Part shown: piece by piece, positions 35,286 through 45,800 of the stretch
Layout: every line of letters begins with the position of its first letter
How positions within the stretch are numbered: the first letter of the stretch is position 1
NCBI RefSeq assembly: GCF_017921895.1
Contig: NZ_JAFIDN010000002.1
Span: 124,001 to 188,000 of the forward strand
Length of the DNA stretch: 64,000 bases
Source: Natronogracilivirga saccharolytica
GTDB taxonomy: Bacteria; Bacteroidota; Rhodothermia; Balneolales; Natronogracilivirgulaceae
Direction of reading: 5' to 3'
Notes under the pieces: model-generated
Databases searched by the model: none
The model's input: only the letters and a program-made list of their open reading frames with translations
Told to the model about the DNA's origin: nothing
Position numbers and translations under genes: made by a program

Positions 35286-35632
35286 GGTTGTGTCTTTATT
35301 TTTGATTAACCGTTATCGATTCCTGACCGGAAATGATACACTTGTGTTTACCGGTTTAAACTTCATGCGGGTTTTACTGCATCAGGTTTTACTGCATGCT
35401 AGGTTTTACTGCATGCTGGCTAATGAAAGCTACCCGATTGTATATTTCCGAACAGTTACCAATAGGTCATCAAAATGTTACCATGAAATTCCCATGACAG
35501 GCCGCCATTTCTGACATGCAGGCGCATGTTTAAAAATGCCATAGTCTTACGTCTGTCATTATGGAGAAGAGATTTTTAAAGACGCAATACCCTCTTGCCG
35601 CGGATCATGTGATCAAGGCCTTCTGAAGTGTA
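35286..35632. other. Intergenic region upstream of the TonB receptor
   Basis: A gap of 347 bp between the receptor start and the end of the lipoprotein gene. It holds the three short tandem repeats listed separately. I see no RNA gene, no good TAnnTTTG promoter on the minus strand, and no credible protein. Confidence 0.5.
35370..35417. repeat. Three tandem copies of a 13-16 bp unit
   Basis: GGTTTTACTGCAT occurs at 35370..35382, 35385..35397 and 35402..35414; copies two and three extend to GGTTTTACTGCATGCT. Spacing is 15 and 17 bp. They lie about 85-130 bp upstream of the TonB receptor start and could be operator sites or slipped-strand duplications. Confidence 0.6.
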
Positions 35633-36208
35633 TCAGAAAAAGGCAGCCCTGAAATCACTCCATGTGAAATCGCTGCCGTCGGAGGCATCTTCCCAGGAAA
35701 TAATCTCCCAGATGCCGTCTTCTTCCCGGCTGATCTGCAATCTCATGGTTCCCCGGGCCTCAGTGGGCAGGCCCTGCCGGTTGTGTTCGACAGTAAGGGT
35801 GTAATCCGCCTGAAACTCCTCAATATCCGAGTCGACCCGGACCTGAGACCTGTTTTGAAGCTCAATATCGTGACCGCTTAATCCCTCGGCTTCGGACCTC
35901 ATGTTGTTGAAGTAGGTCTCTTCTTCTGAAAAACCCCACCCATGCCAAAGGTCGGGATTGCTGCTTTGGGCCTCGGATGATGGTTCATATTGAAACAGCT
36001 CCTGAGAAAGACTTCGTCTGTAATTGTCCAGATTCATTGCCCGGATAGCATTTTCAAGATTTTGAACAACATCCTGCGGCCGGTCCGGCTGTATGAATAC
36101 CGGTACCGTAGTCGATCCGGGTTCATCCGGCTCACGCGTATCAAAAATACTGCATGAACTCATCATCGATGCAATAAAAACCAGGCCTATGACATTGCGT
36201 AGAATCAT
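35633..36208 (-). CDS. Putative lipoprotein of unknown function
   Basis: A 191-aa protein with a lipoprotein signal: a hydrophobic stretch NVIGLVFIASMMSS and Cys19 in a SMMSSC lipobox. The mature part is acidic: DRPQDVVQNLENAIRAMNLDNYRRSLSQE resembles the helical start of NTF2-like/SnoaL lipoproteins, and the C-terminal strands EARGTMRLQISREEDGIWEIISWED would fit that fold. I do not recognise a specific family. It lies about 350 bp upstream of the TonB receptor gene on the same strand, so the two may be separate transcription units. Confidence 0.65.
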   Translation of the reverse strand: MILRNVIGLVFIASMMSSCSIFDTREPDEPGSTTVPVFIQPDRPQDVVQNLENAIRAMNLDNYRRSLSQELFQYEPSSEAQSSNPDLWHGWGFSEEETYFNNMRSEAEGLSGHDIELQNRSQVRVDSDIEEFQADYTLTVEHNRQGLPTEARGTMRLQISREEDGIWEIISWEDASDGSDFTWSDFRAAFF

Positions 36209-36332
36209 ATTGAAACTTACTGCTATCCGGCCGTAAAGGCAAAATTGTGAGCAGATGAGTTGCTGAACCGAAGGTGATAAATCCTGGGAGCAACGTTATG
36301 CATTCAGGTTTTGCATCCAGGCTGCATTTGGG

Positions 36333-37328
36333 TTAAAAATGTAAACCATCGGGCCGGGAGAAAAAGTCAAATAGATTGCAGTCCAGGGATAAATCCGGAA
36401 AGTGAAGTCTGTAATGAAGCAACGAAATACCGGTGTTCTGGATTGCGTCTGCTGAGTTCTCTCCGTGATTATTTTGCGCTGAGCAGGGTCCGGATGAATT
36501 TTCAGGGTTGCTGATGCCGGTTCCGAATCCGTAAACGGGGTCGTCCGCAACCGGATGTCCCCACTCACGAAGGTGGAGCCGTATCTGATGCGTACGTCCG
36601 GTCACCGGCGTACATTTTACAATGGATGTACTGGCGCCGCGTTTGAGTACTTCAAAATGAGTTTGTGAAGGCTTTCCGTCCGCCGAAATTTTAAACCGGA
36701 ATCCGTGGCTTCTTCGCACCGGCCTGTCAATGGTTATCCGGTCCTGATCCGGATTGCCGGAGACAACACAGAGATAGGATTTGGTTACAGTGCCGAAAGC
36801 AAAAGCAGACTGAATGTTCCTTGCAAAGGTGTTATTCAGTCCGAAAAGGATGATGCCGGATGTGACCGCATCAAGCCGGTGCAATATTTTCGTCCGGCTT
36901 TTTTGATACCCGAACCCTTCAAGTATGGAAGTGAGTGTATTTCTGTTATAACGGCCGCCAGGATGCACCGGCATCGGGGCCGGTTTGTACACAAGCAGAT
37001 AGTCCTTTGATTCTTCGAGTACAACTGTTTCATCCGGGACGGATGGTTCTGTATATGACGGCGAGAAAAAAGTCAGATGGGGATTGGCGGCAATCTGGTC
37101 GCCGGGCCGCAGTATGCGTCTGCCCTGGGAAACCGAATCGCTGAGCAGCCTCTCAATCCACTGGTCGCGGGATCGAAAAGGAAACCTGAGTCTGAGAAAG
37201 CGGATAATTTCAAGACCCGCCTCATGGCTTTTTACACGACAGGTCATATAGCGGCGATAGGGAGCTGCTATTCTCACTTTGCGAAACAAACCGTCAGTGA
37301 ATGGAATGATTCCGTTCTCACTGTCCAT
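36333..37328 (-). CDS. RluA-family pseudouridine synthase (second paralogue)
   Basis: A 331-aa pseudouridine synthase. The catalytic Asp is in LHRLDAVTSGIILFGLN (the family norm is HRLDxxTSG), and the substrate loop is VTGRTHQIRLHLREWGHPVADDPVYG. The N-terminal part (residues about 30-95, HEAGLEIIRFLRLRFPFRSRDQWIERLLSDSVSQGRRIL) is a diverged S4-like region. The C-terminal 50 residues are Asn/Ser-rich and end in FDFFSRPDGLHF. The start is set at 37328, where it overlaps the upstream trhO stop by 11 nt; a longer frame would overlap trhO by 122 nt. The modified RNA is unknown. Confidence 0.85.
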   Translation of the reverse strand: MDSENGIIPFTDGLFRKVRIAAPYRRYMTCRVKSHEAGLEIIRFLRLRFPFRSRDQWIERLLSDSVSQGRRILRPGDQIAANPHLTFFSPSYTEPSVPDETVVLEESKDYLLVYKPAPMPVHPGGRYNRNTLTSILEGFGYQKSRTKILHRLDAVTSGIILFGLNNTFARNIQSAFAFGTVTKSYLCVVSGNPDQDRITIDRPVRRSHGFRFKISADGKPSQTHFEVLKRGASTSIVKCTPVTGRTHQIRLHLREWGHPVADDPVYGFGTGISNPENSSGPCSAQNNHGENSADAIQNTGISLLHYRLHFPDLSLDCNLFDFFSRPDGLHF

Positions 37329-38283
37329 CAGCTCTGCTCTTGAACGACCTGTCGAAATAGTGATACCACCGGCGAAACGGGGCATATGCTTTTTCGGGAT
37401 CGAAAGGCCGCTTATGCGGATGCCGGCGGCAAGCTTCACTGCAGCATCCTTCCATCAGCGCGGCGCCCTTCTCAGAGCAGATGAACAGCCTGTTACACTC
37501 CATGTTGGCGCAGTTGATGTACATATCGCAGGGCTCGCCGGTAATATCGCAGTAGCTTACGGGATCCTGCTCCTCCGGATTCACGGGCACAACGAGACGG
37601 TCGTCAAAAACAAAGCACTTTCCGCGAAAATGTTTTCCTCCCTCTTTTCGGGCATAATTGAGGATTCCGCCATGCAGCTGATTCACGTCGCTGTACCCAT
37701 TCTTTTTCATCAGGACCGAAAACTTCTCACAGCGAATCCCGCCGGTACAGTACATCAGGATTTTTTTATCCTTTTCGATGCCGGATTCATCCAGCCATTT
37801 CGGAAAATCATAAAACTGGTCGACTTTTGGTTTCAAAGTGCCTTCAAAATGACCTATTCTTGATTCATATTGATTCCGGACATCAATCATCACATACTCT
37901 TCGCCGGATTCCATCAATCGCCGCCACTCTTCCGGCTGCAGGTGATTGCCTCCGTCAGTAACCGGATCCAGCTCTGTGCCGGCATGCAATGAGACGATTT
38001 CCGGACGATATTTGACACTCAGCCGCGCAAAGGGTATGTGGTCACATTCATCTTCCTTAAACACGGTATCTTCAAATCCTTTTTTAGACCAGAGAAAATG
38101 TTTATAGGCAGAGATATGCTCCGTTGTTCCGCCAAGTGTACCGTTGATCCCCTCTTCGGAGATATAAACCCGTCCCTTAAGGCCATGATCACGGCACCAC
38201 TCCCTGTGCTCAGCCACCCAGTGCTCCGGCTCAGCGAGGCTGGCAAATTTGTAATACAGTATAACCCGATATTGCTGCTGCAT
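37318..38283 (-). CDS. trhO: tRNA uridine(34) hydroxylase, rhodanese-type
   Basis: Oxygen-dependent hydroxylation of U34 in tRNA to ho5U (TrhO/YceA). The 321-aa protein starts at the ATG at 38283 (MQQQYRVILYYKF), as in family members. An upstream in-frame ATG would add 24 unmatched residues. An N-terminal acylphosphatase-like domain (GLKGRVYISEEGINGTLGG) is followed by a rhodanese domain (EYVMIDVRNQYESRIGHFEGTL) with catalytic Cys in MYCTGGIRCEKFSVLM. A Cys-rich C-terminal segment (CDMYINCANMECNRLFICSEKGAALMEGCCSEACRR) is typical. It is coupled to the pseudouridine synthase gene, giving an RNA-modification pair. Confidence 0.92.
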   Translation of the reverse strand: MQQQYRVILYYKFASLAEPEHWVAEHREWCRDHGLKGRVYISEEGINGTLGGTTEHISAYKHFLWSKKGFEDTVFKEDECDHIPFARLSVKYRPEIVSLHAGTELDPVTDGGNHLQPEEWRRLMESGEEYVMIDVRNQYESRIGHFEGTLKPKVDQFYDFPKWLDESGIEKDKKILMYCTGGIRCEKFSVLMKKNGYSDVNQLHGGILNYARKEGGKHFRGKCFVFDDRLVVPVNPEEQDPVSYCDITGEPCDMYINCANMECNRLFICSEKGAALMEGCCSEACRRHPHKRPFDPEKAYAPFRRWYHYFDRSFKSRADGQ

Positions 38284-38450
38284 TGTTCCGAGGTGCGTTG
38301 GTTCGAAAAAAGTTTGAAAGTATACAAGGTCGTAAGAAGTGGAAAGATAACGCATTACAAATCAGATTGGTACAAGGGGAAAAATGTCATAATTGCCGGT
38401 AAATTTAGTAATTTAAGTTCCATCTCTACTGTTAATTCATCGCTTTCCTC

Positions 38451-40184
38451 ATGCTTTCATTCATATCGGGTTTAGTTTTGCTGGTTTTGTCCGGAGGATG
38501 GAGCAGCGACCACGTACGCCAGGAACAACAGTCCGCCCGGAAAAGCCCTCAGATCGGTCCCGGAAAGGAAATAAGTGCGGAGCCGGTGAAATGCATGACA
38601 CCTTATATCCTGCTTCAGGAGGAAGATCCCGGACGAACTGATCCTGCATTGAGCGAGGAGCCCGGCAAAACGGTTCCGGCAGATATGCTGCAGGATCTTG
38701 AGCTTTATTACTCAAAGTCGGGCAGGTTCCGGATTGAATACCTGACAAGCGGCTTCAGTGCGGTCCCGGCGGAGGATCTTACAGGAACGGGAGTTCCGGA
38801 TTTTGTGGAATGGACGGCCGATTACGCCGACTATGCTTTTGAGCGCCAGGTGGTGGATATGGGCTTTGTTGACCCCACTCGCAACCACGGCGAAGAGTGC
38901 GGCAACCGGTCCGGCGCCTGGCAGGACACCGTTATCACCATCAGGTACCGAAGTTTCAACGCCTATGGCGAATTCAATCCAAATACGCCTTTTCAGTTTA
39001 CCGTTCACAACAACTTTGAGGGGTTTCCGGAAAATACGGATCCGGACGGCAACGTGAAGGGCGCCCTGAAAGCGACAGTTGCACATGAGCTCAAGCATGT
39101 CATTCAGTATGCGACCAATTGCCTGCAGGGAGATGCCGGCAGTTTTGACTGGGTGGAAATGGATGCCACGATGATGGAAAACGTCGTATTTCCTGAGGTG
39201 AATGATTACTACAACTATATTGGCGGAACATCCGGCATATTCGGCAATCCGCGGCGGTCGACGCCCGTCGCCTACAGCCACGTCACCTGGTCGCTTTTTT
39301 ATGCGGAAGAGCTCGGCATTGATTTCTGGGTCGATACCTGGGAAATCATCCGGGATGAACCCCTGAGCCCCATGATACGGGCAATGCGCATGGCGATGGC
39401 GGATGATAGTTACAATAATAACCGTGCACAGGACATGCCGGTCCGCACAGAAAGCGGCGATTTCCTTACCCTGTTTATCAGAAATCATCTCTGGCACGCG
39501 GCGTCAGGGGCCCGGACATCGCCTGACTACGGTTTTTCAGAGTCCGTCGATTATCCGGATGCTTCTGTAACAGAAAACCGGGGACCTGTCCCTGAGCCGT
39601 ACACCGGCACAGGCAGTCTTGATCGCCTGTCCGCAACATACAGCATGTTCTATCCGGCATCGTCACAAACAGGTAACCTGCAGATCACGGCGGAACACGG
39701 CAGTGGGAATATGGGGGTGGGAGTACTGGCCTACAAGGAAGACGGCAGTACTGCAGAATGGCTGATTCCGTCAGGTTCAGAAACCACAACCGGGGCTGTT
39801 TCGCCATTTCTGGCATCCAACACGGATTCGTTTTTAGTGGCGCTGGTTAATGCCGATCCGGAACAGGCTTTGAATTATGAAGTTGAGCTGAGTATCAAAA
39901 CCGTCCCCGAAGAATTTGCTCTGGAATCAAATTATCCCAATCCGTTTTCGACTTCGGGCAATCCGGGGACAAACATTGTATTTCTTCTTCCCGAACGGGA
40001 GCATGTAACCATAACCGTTTATGATGCCGCCGGCCGGAAGGTAGCTGTTCTTTTTGATGATGAAGCGGATCCGGGGCGGCATGTTGTTTCCTTTGAGCCG
40101 CGCAATCTTGCAAGCGGCGTTTACATATACAGGGTGCATGCCGGTCCGGTCAGAAAAAGCGGCAAAATGACGTTTATTCGCTGA
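38451..40184 (+). CDS. Exported HELKH metalloprotease with type IX sorting domain
   Basis: A 577-aa secreted protein. A short signal peptide (SFISGLVLLVLSGG) opens it. The catalytic region carries the zinc motif HELKH at residues 212-216 (VAHELKHVIQYATNC) and a likely third ligand Glu in WVEMDATMMENVVFPEVNDYYNYI. This layout resembles the MXAN_6640 family of putative metalloproteases. The C-terminal 80 residues are a type IX sorting domain: SNYPNPFSTSGN, VTITVYDAAGRKVAVLF, ASGVYIYRVHAG. The next gene is a paralogue with the motif at the same residue number. Substrate unknown; surface or extracellular location expected. Confidence 0.8.
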   Translation: MLSFISGLVLLVLSGGWSSDHVRQEQQSARKSPQIGPGKEISAEPVKCMTPYILLQEEDPGRTDPALSEEPGKTVPADMLQDLELYYSKSGRFRIEYLTSGFSAVPAEDLTGTGVPDFVEWTADYADYAFERQVVDMGFVDPTRNHGEECGNRSGAWQDTVITIRYRSFNAYGEFNPNTPFQFTVHNNFEGFPENTDPDGNVKGALKATVAHELKHVIQYATNCLQGDAGSFDWVEMDATMMENVVFPEVNDYYNYIGGTSGIFGNPRRSTPVAYSHVTWSLFYAEELGIDFWVDTWEIIRDEPLSPMIRAMRMAMADDSYNNNRAQDMPVRTESGDFLTLFIRNHLWHAASGARTSPDYGFSESVDYPDASVTENRGPVPEPYTGTGSLDRLSATYSMFYPASSQTGNLQITAEHGSGNMGVGVLAYKEDGSTAEWLIPSGSETTTGAVSPFLASNTDSFLVALVNADPEQALNYEVELSIKTVPEEFALESNYPNPFSTSGNPGTNIVFLLPEREHVTITVYDAAGRKVAVLFDDEADPGRHVVSFEPRNLASGVYIYRVHAGPVRKSGKMTFIR

Positions 40185-40297
40185 GACTGACCTTATTTGT
40201 TTGTATTTTCAGATTTAACGACCATTTGCAACTCCCGTTGCAGACTGGTACAGCCACCAGACACCCGCGTCGGTATCCATATGCGGTAACCTGCCAG

Positions 40298-42826
40298 ATG
40301 AAAATCTTTATCGCAATCATAATCGTCACTTTTCTCTCCGGAATCACGGTATCACCGGTATCAGGCCAGGATGTTGTCCGTTGTCTTACACCGGTTTTTC
40401 TGGACGAAGCAGATCAGAAGCCGGATCATGCAGCCATGTCTGCATCCTTTCGGCATGAAACCATGGCCGGACTGAAGGAGATGCAGTCCCGCATGGCTGC
40501 ATTTGACGATCATGTCTACGAGTCGGAGTCCGGCATCTTCCGGCTTCATTACCAGACGGAAGGCGCCGACAGTGTCTGGAGTGATGAAACCGGCATCGGT
40601 CCGGAGGGGGTGCCCGACTATATTGTAAAAGCTGCCCAGTACGCCGATTCCTCTTACCGGTATCAGGTGGAGCAACTCGGTTATGCAGATCCGCTCGATC
40701 AGTCCGTATGCGGAGACTCGATTTTGCCCCGGATGCATCTTCGTTTTGGTGATATCAGAGACGGATCGGGAAACAAAGTGTTTGGTTACTTCAACCCGTC
40801 ATCGCCGGACACGCTGTTCATCAACAGCACCTTTGACGATCCCGGATTCCAGAATAACGACAACGAGGAATCATCATATAAGGGCACGATCAAGAATGAA
40901 ATACTGGGCGCCCTGAAGGTTACCATCGCGCACGAACTCAAGCATGCCATCCAGTACGCCACAAACTGCCTGAGCGGTGACGCCGGATCCTTTGAATGGA
41001 CGGAAATGGACGCAACCATGATGGAGGATGTCGTATTTCCGAATGTCAATGACTACCGCAACTACATTCAGGGCTCAGCGGGAATTTTCGGTAATCCGCA
41101 GACCAAGTTTCCTGTCGAATACAGCCATGTCACTTTCATGCTCCACTATCATGAGTATTTTGGACCCGGCTTCTGGGTGGATGTCTGGGATGTGATCGGC
41201 CGGGCCTATCCGGGAAAAAACATCGCCATGACGTCAGCCATGAGTGAGGTTATTGAAGCTCATAATAACGGTTTTGGCGACGGGCAGACCAGCCTCGAAT
41301 CCACCCTGATCAGAAACTACCTGTGGCACATGGCATCCGGCAACCGTGCCGCAGAGAGCGGAGGGTACGGATTTGCCGCCTCCGCTGAGTATCCCGATCC
41401 TGTATTTTTCGGCAGTTTTGACTCCATCCCGCATATGCCCTATAACCAGGCTACGGTTCCGCATCATGCCGGACGCTTTTTCGAATTTCATGCCGGTGAA
41501 TTGCATGTTGCCGGACAAGTTGCCCTGGCGCTGTTCAACAGTGACACTCCGCTCGGAATCGGGCTGCTCGCAAAAAAGAAGTCCGGCGAAATTACCGAGC
41601 ATATTGTGACTCCGGAGGATTCCACCCTGCAAAAACTGGCACTGCCTTTTCACTGGCAGGATCTTGAATGGCTGGGCATGGCAGTGATCAATCTGAACAG
41701 TTCGGCACCGCTGAACCGTTTTGAGCTGCTTGCCGGAACGGATCCGGATGGAAGCGGCCCGGTCATCGAGCGCCTCATATACGGCGATCTTTCCGGCGAC
41801 GGCGAGCTGACGGATGAAGATGCCCTGCTGATGCTTGAAAATGCGTTGCATCCGGCCGACCTGCCGGTTTCCGCCTATTTCCAGAACGATCTTTCCAGAA
41901 GCGGCCGCATCGGCCATTATGATGCGGGCAAGGTTTTCCGCTTGCTTGACAACCGGATTCGTGGATTTCCGATGGATGAAAACCGCAACGGATTGGGTCC
42001 GGAGTGGTCCCGGTTCACTCAGCACGAACCCGGCGATAATGATCTTGTCACGGCTGGCCGGGAAATAAAGGCGCTTACAGAAGATACCATCACCGCTGCG
42101 TTGAATATTGATACGGACCTCCTGTTTCTGGACCTGGAGGCGGATATGGTTTTATCCGTTTCCGGAGCCCGTGACGAGGCGATACACTCGCTCTATCTGG
42201 AGCTGGCTATCGATTATCCGCCCGAAGGAGGAGGTACGGGAAAAGGTGATCCGATACAGCTTGATATTGTGGATATATTCGGAAACAGCCTGTCTGGCGG
42301 ACGTGATGGCTGGAGGTATGAATGGAATGAAGAAAAGCTGCGGCTGGCTTATGCCTCATCGGAACCCCTGGAAGACCCTCTTAACCCGGGAGATATTCTC
42401 AACATCAGGTTTGTGCCCGAAAATGAGGGTTACATTCATTTTCGCATTGATGAGCTTCGTATTGATGAGCATCAGTATGCTATTAATCACGAGGGAATGG
42501 ATACCATCAGAGTACTGGACCCGGTGGGCTCGGAAACAGAAGACCAGCTGCCTTCCCGGGTTGTCCTGCATCAAAACTACCCCAATCCGTTTAATCCGGA
42601 GACAAAAATTGAGTTTGACCTCCCGGAATCCATGCCGGTGAGGCTCCGGGTTTATGACGTTACCGGCCGCCTGCTGACTACCCTTGTGGATGACTATTTG
42701 CAGGCCGGAAGGCACAGAACACGGTTGGACATACGCGATCATCCCGGTCTTGGAAGCGGAGTCTATTTATATCACCTTCAGGCAGGAAGCAAAACCATTA
42801 CCCGCAAAATGACACTGGTGAAATGA
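40298..42826 (+). CDS. Exported HELKH metalloprotease with dockerin-like and cohesin-like domains and type IX sorting domain
   Basis: An 842-aa paralogue of the preceding gene. The start at ATG 40298 gives a clean signal peptide (KIFIAIIIVTFLSGITVSPVSG) and puts HELKH at residues 212-216 as in the paralogue; an in-frame upstream start at 40226 lacks a signal. Zinc motif IAHELKHAIQYATNC and EWTEMDATMMEDVVFPNVNDYRNYI. Residues about 495-550 form a dockerin-like pair (GDLSGDGELTDEDALLML and NDLSRSGRIGHYDAGKVFRLL). Residues about 590-715 resemble a cohesin fold (NIDTDLLFLDLEADMVLSVSGA, NPGDILNIRFVP). The C-terminus is a type IX sorting domain (HQNYPNPFNPETKIEFDLPE). It overlaps the next gene by ATGA. 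Confidence 0.78.
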   Translation: MKIFIAIIIVTFLSGITVSPVSGQDVVRCLTPVFLDEADQKPDHAAMSASFRHETMAGLKEMQSRMAAFDDHVYESESGIFRLHYQTEGADSVWSDETGIGPEGVPDYIVKAAQYADSSYRYQVEQLGYADPLDQSVCGDSILPRMHLRFGDIRDGSGNKVFGYFNPSSPDTLFINSTFDDPGFQNNDNEESSYKGTIKNEILGALKVTIAHELKHAIQYATNCLSGDAGSFEWTEMDATMMEDVVFPNVNDYRNYIQGSAGIFGNPQTKFPVEYSHVTFMLHYHEYFGPGFWVDVWDVIGRAYPGKNIAMTSAMSEVIEAHNNGFGDGQTSLESTLIRNYLWHMASGNRAAESGGYGFAASAEYPDPVFFGSFDSIPHMPYNQATVPHHAGRFFEFHAGELHVAGQVALALFNSDTPLGIGLLAKKKSGEITEHIVTPEDSTLQKLALPFHWQDLEWLGMAVINLNSSAPLNRFELLAGTDPDGSGPVIERLIYGDLSGDGELTDEDALLMLENALHPADLPVSAYFQNDLSRSGRIGHYDAGKVFRLLDNRIRGFPMDENRNGLGPEWSRFTQHEPGDNDLVTAGREIKALTEDTITAALNIDTDLLFLDLEADMVLSVSGARDEAIHSLYLELAIDYPPEGGGTGKGDPIQLDIVDIFGNSLSGGRDGWRYEWNEEKLRLAYASSEPLEDPLNPGDILNIRFVPENEGYIHFRIDELRIDEHQYAINHEGMDTIRVLDPVGSETEDQLPSRVVLHQNYPNPFNPETKIEFDLPESMPVRLRVYDVTGRLLTTLVDDYLQAGRHRTRLDIRDHPGLGSGVYLYHLQAGSKTITRKMTLVK

Positions 42827-45800
42827 TCGATAGGGGCGGCTTTCCGGTAATGATGGTGTTCATTCTGCTTTTTTCGGTGGCCATGAGTTCCCTGGCTCTG
42901 GATCATCAGTCTGCCTATGACGGAGTAGCGGGTGAAAGGTCTGATCGGCAAAGTCATGGTGAACATGCTCACGGGCATCACGGGCTTGATGAACCGGCCC
43001 ATGGTCAATATGATGGTGCCCGACAGAATCAAAATGTCCGGATAAACGAATTCATGTCATCCAACAATCTGACCGCCAGTGATGAGGACGGCGATTTTGA
43101 GGACTGGATTGAACTGGTTAATACCGGCAGCGAACCCGTTTCAACAGAACATCTGGCACTTTCTGATGACCCGGAAGACCCGTGGCGATGGATGCTTCCG
43201 GACACGACCATTGCTCCGGGAGATTTTCTGCTGATCTGGGCGTCGGGGAAAGACCGCACCGAACCGGGCAGGCCGTTGCATGCCAATTTTGCGATTAACC
43301 GTCTTGGAGAGCCGCTGCTTCTCAGCCATGTGATTACCGGTGAGCGGATCGATTCCATCCCGCCGGTACATCTGAACAGCGATCACTCCTTCGGCCGCAA
43401 GCCGGACGGAACCGGCGAATGGTATTTTTTCCGCGAGGCAACACCGGGCGCCCCCAATACCACCGAAGCCTACCGCGACCGGCTGGGTCCACCGTCGTTT
43501 TCACACCCTCAAGGGTTTCACACGAGCGCTTTTAAACTTGAAGTGGCGCATAATGATCCTGAGGCCACTATTTACTACACTTTGAATGGGGACAGTCCGG
43601 ACAGCTCGTCGAAGAAGCTGGAGCCCGGCCAGGAAATCCCCATACGTGACCGGTCTGATGATCCCAATGCATTTTCCACTATCCGCACGACCGAGATGGA
43701 CGGTCATAACCTTCATTTCACAAAGCCGGATCATCCTGTTGCCAAGGGGACCGTGCTGCGGTTCCTTGTCACTCGACCCGGTTACCTGCCAGAAGAAATC
43801 ACAAAGACCTATTTCGTATTTGACGAAGGCGCAGAAAGGTACTCCTTTCCGGTAGTTTCGGTGGTATCGGACAGTATGAATTTTTTCGGGCATGAGGAGG
43901 GCATTTATGTCCCGGGCATTCACTATGAAAAAGATCCCCGTCCGGGCCACGGCAATTACCGGATGAGGGGGCGCGACTGGGAGGCCCCATCGCATGTCAC
44001 CATGTTTGAAGGAGACGGCAGTGTCGCATTTGATCAGGGCGCGGGCATCCGCATTCACGGCGGATTTTCCCGCCAGGGCCCGCAAAAAAGCCTGCGCCTT
44101 TACGCCAGGACGGAATACGGCGACGACCGTTTTCACTATCCGGTATTTCCGGATCAGGATTATTATTCATACAACCGGCTGCTGTTGCGCAACTCCGGCA
44201 ATGACTGGGTTGAAACCATGTTTCGCGATGCCGCTTCCCAGACTGTGGTGCGCCACATGAATTTCAAGACCCAGGCCTACCGGCCGGCACTTGTATTTAT
44301 CAACGGAGAATACTGGGGCATCCAGAACTTCCGCGAAAGGTACGACCGGCACCTGATCGGCAGGGTTGCCGGCGTGGATGAAGAAAATATTGACCTGCTT
44401 GACGACCATATGCGGCCCAAGGAGGGCGACAGCCTGCATTACCGTGAAACCAGGGATATTTTTGTAAAAGAGGATATGTCGGATCCCGAACAGTACCAGA
44501 GGATTCTGAAGCGGATTGATATGGATAACCTGCTGGACTATTACACGGCTCAGGTCTGGTTCGGAAACGACGACTGGCCTCACAACAACATCGATTTCTG
44601 GCGGCTCAGAACGGAGTACCGGCCTGATGCGCCGGCAGGTCATGACGGCCGCTGGCGATGGATGCTTGTTGATACCGACCGGTCCATGGCTCTGTTCAAC
44701 TATTTTGCCCTTCCGAACTACGATCTTCTTGACTGGCTCCTGCGAGAGGTCAATCCCCGTACGGGGGAAGCCTGGCCCAACGAACTGCTTCGCAATCTTC
44801 TTGACAGCCCTGAATTTCACAGGAAATTTGTCAACCGCATGGCCGGACATCTGAACACAACCTTCCGTCCGGAAAGAGTAAAAGAGATAGTCAGCAGTAT
44901 GGCCGATGTGGTCAGACCTGAAATCGAAGAGCATATCGGGCGGTGGGAACGGCCACAAAGCAAAGAAAGCTGGCAGGGAGCTGTTGGGAATATGCTTTCT
45001 TTTGCAGATTTGCGCCCGGACCACGTTCGCAATCACATCAAGGAGCATCTCGGAACCGGCCCCACTGTAACCCTTACGGTGGATGTGAGCGATGCCGGCA
45101 GCGGCTATGTGCAGGTTGAAAGCATTGATCTTTTGCCGGAGACACCGGGGGTTGTACCGCCATCCAACCAGTCGGCAGGAGCCGGCAATGAGCAACTTTA
45201 TGATACAAAGCGCCAGCGCAGGCTGCCTGTGGATGATGTTGGTTCCGAAGCAGATGTATATCCGTGGGATGGCGTATATTTTGAAGAGGTTCCTGTGAAA
45301 CTCGTTGCCAGGGCCTGGCCCGGGCACCAGTTCTCCCACTGGGAGAAAAAAGAAAATTCCGGAGATTATACAGAACCGCAGCATACTGACACGCTGATGC
45401 TTTCTCTTTCAGGTGATGCTGTGACGGAGGGCGAGGTGCATGTAAAGGCGGTGTTCGAGCCCGATAATGATCAGGTTATTGAGCCGAAACCCCATGTTCT
45501 TGCCTCGGGGGAATACCGGTTTGAGGAATGGCCTGCCGATACAACCGCAGGCGCACATCCACCCTCCCTGGCGTTTGTATACATGGATCACAAAGAGCCC
45601 CGGCTGGATGCTGAGATTGAGGGTGAGACATCCGGTTTGTTTCATTTGCAATCACGGACAAGGGTGACCGGTCACGGATCGGAGGGCTTCGCGTTCATAA
45701 ACACCTCTCATCCGGACGGAAATGAAGGCTACCCCGGCAGACGCCTGGGAGGCGCGTTGCTTAATCTGGATACGCGCGATGTGGAGGAAAACACCGTGTC

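Noticed and set aside
35275-35514. A 79-codon plus-strand frame across the tandem repeats
   Set aside because: It overlaps the receptor start, and its repeated LLH motif only reflects the DNA repeat.
44167-45384. Long open frame (405 codons) on the minus strand
   Set aside because: It lies entirely inside the CotH-family gene on the other strand, has no domain motif, and reflects codon bias of the real gene.
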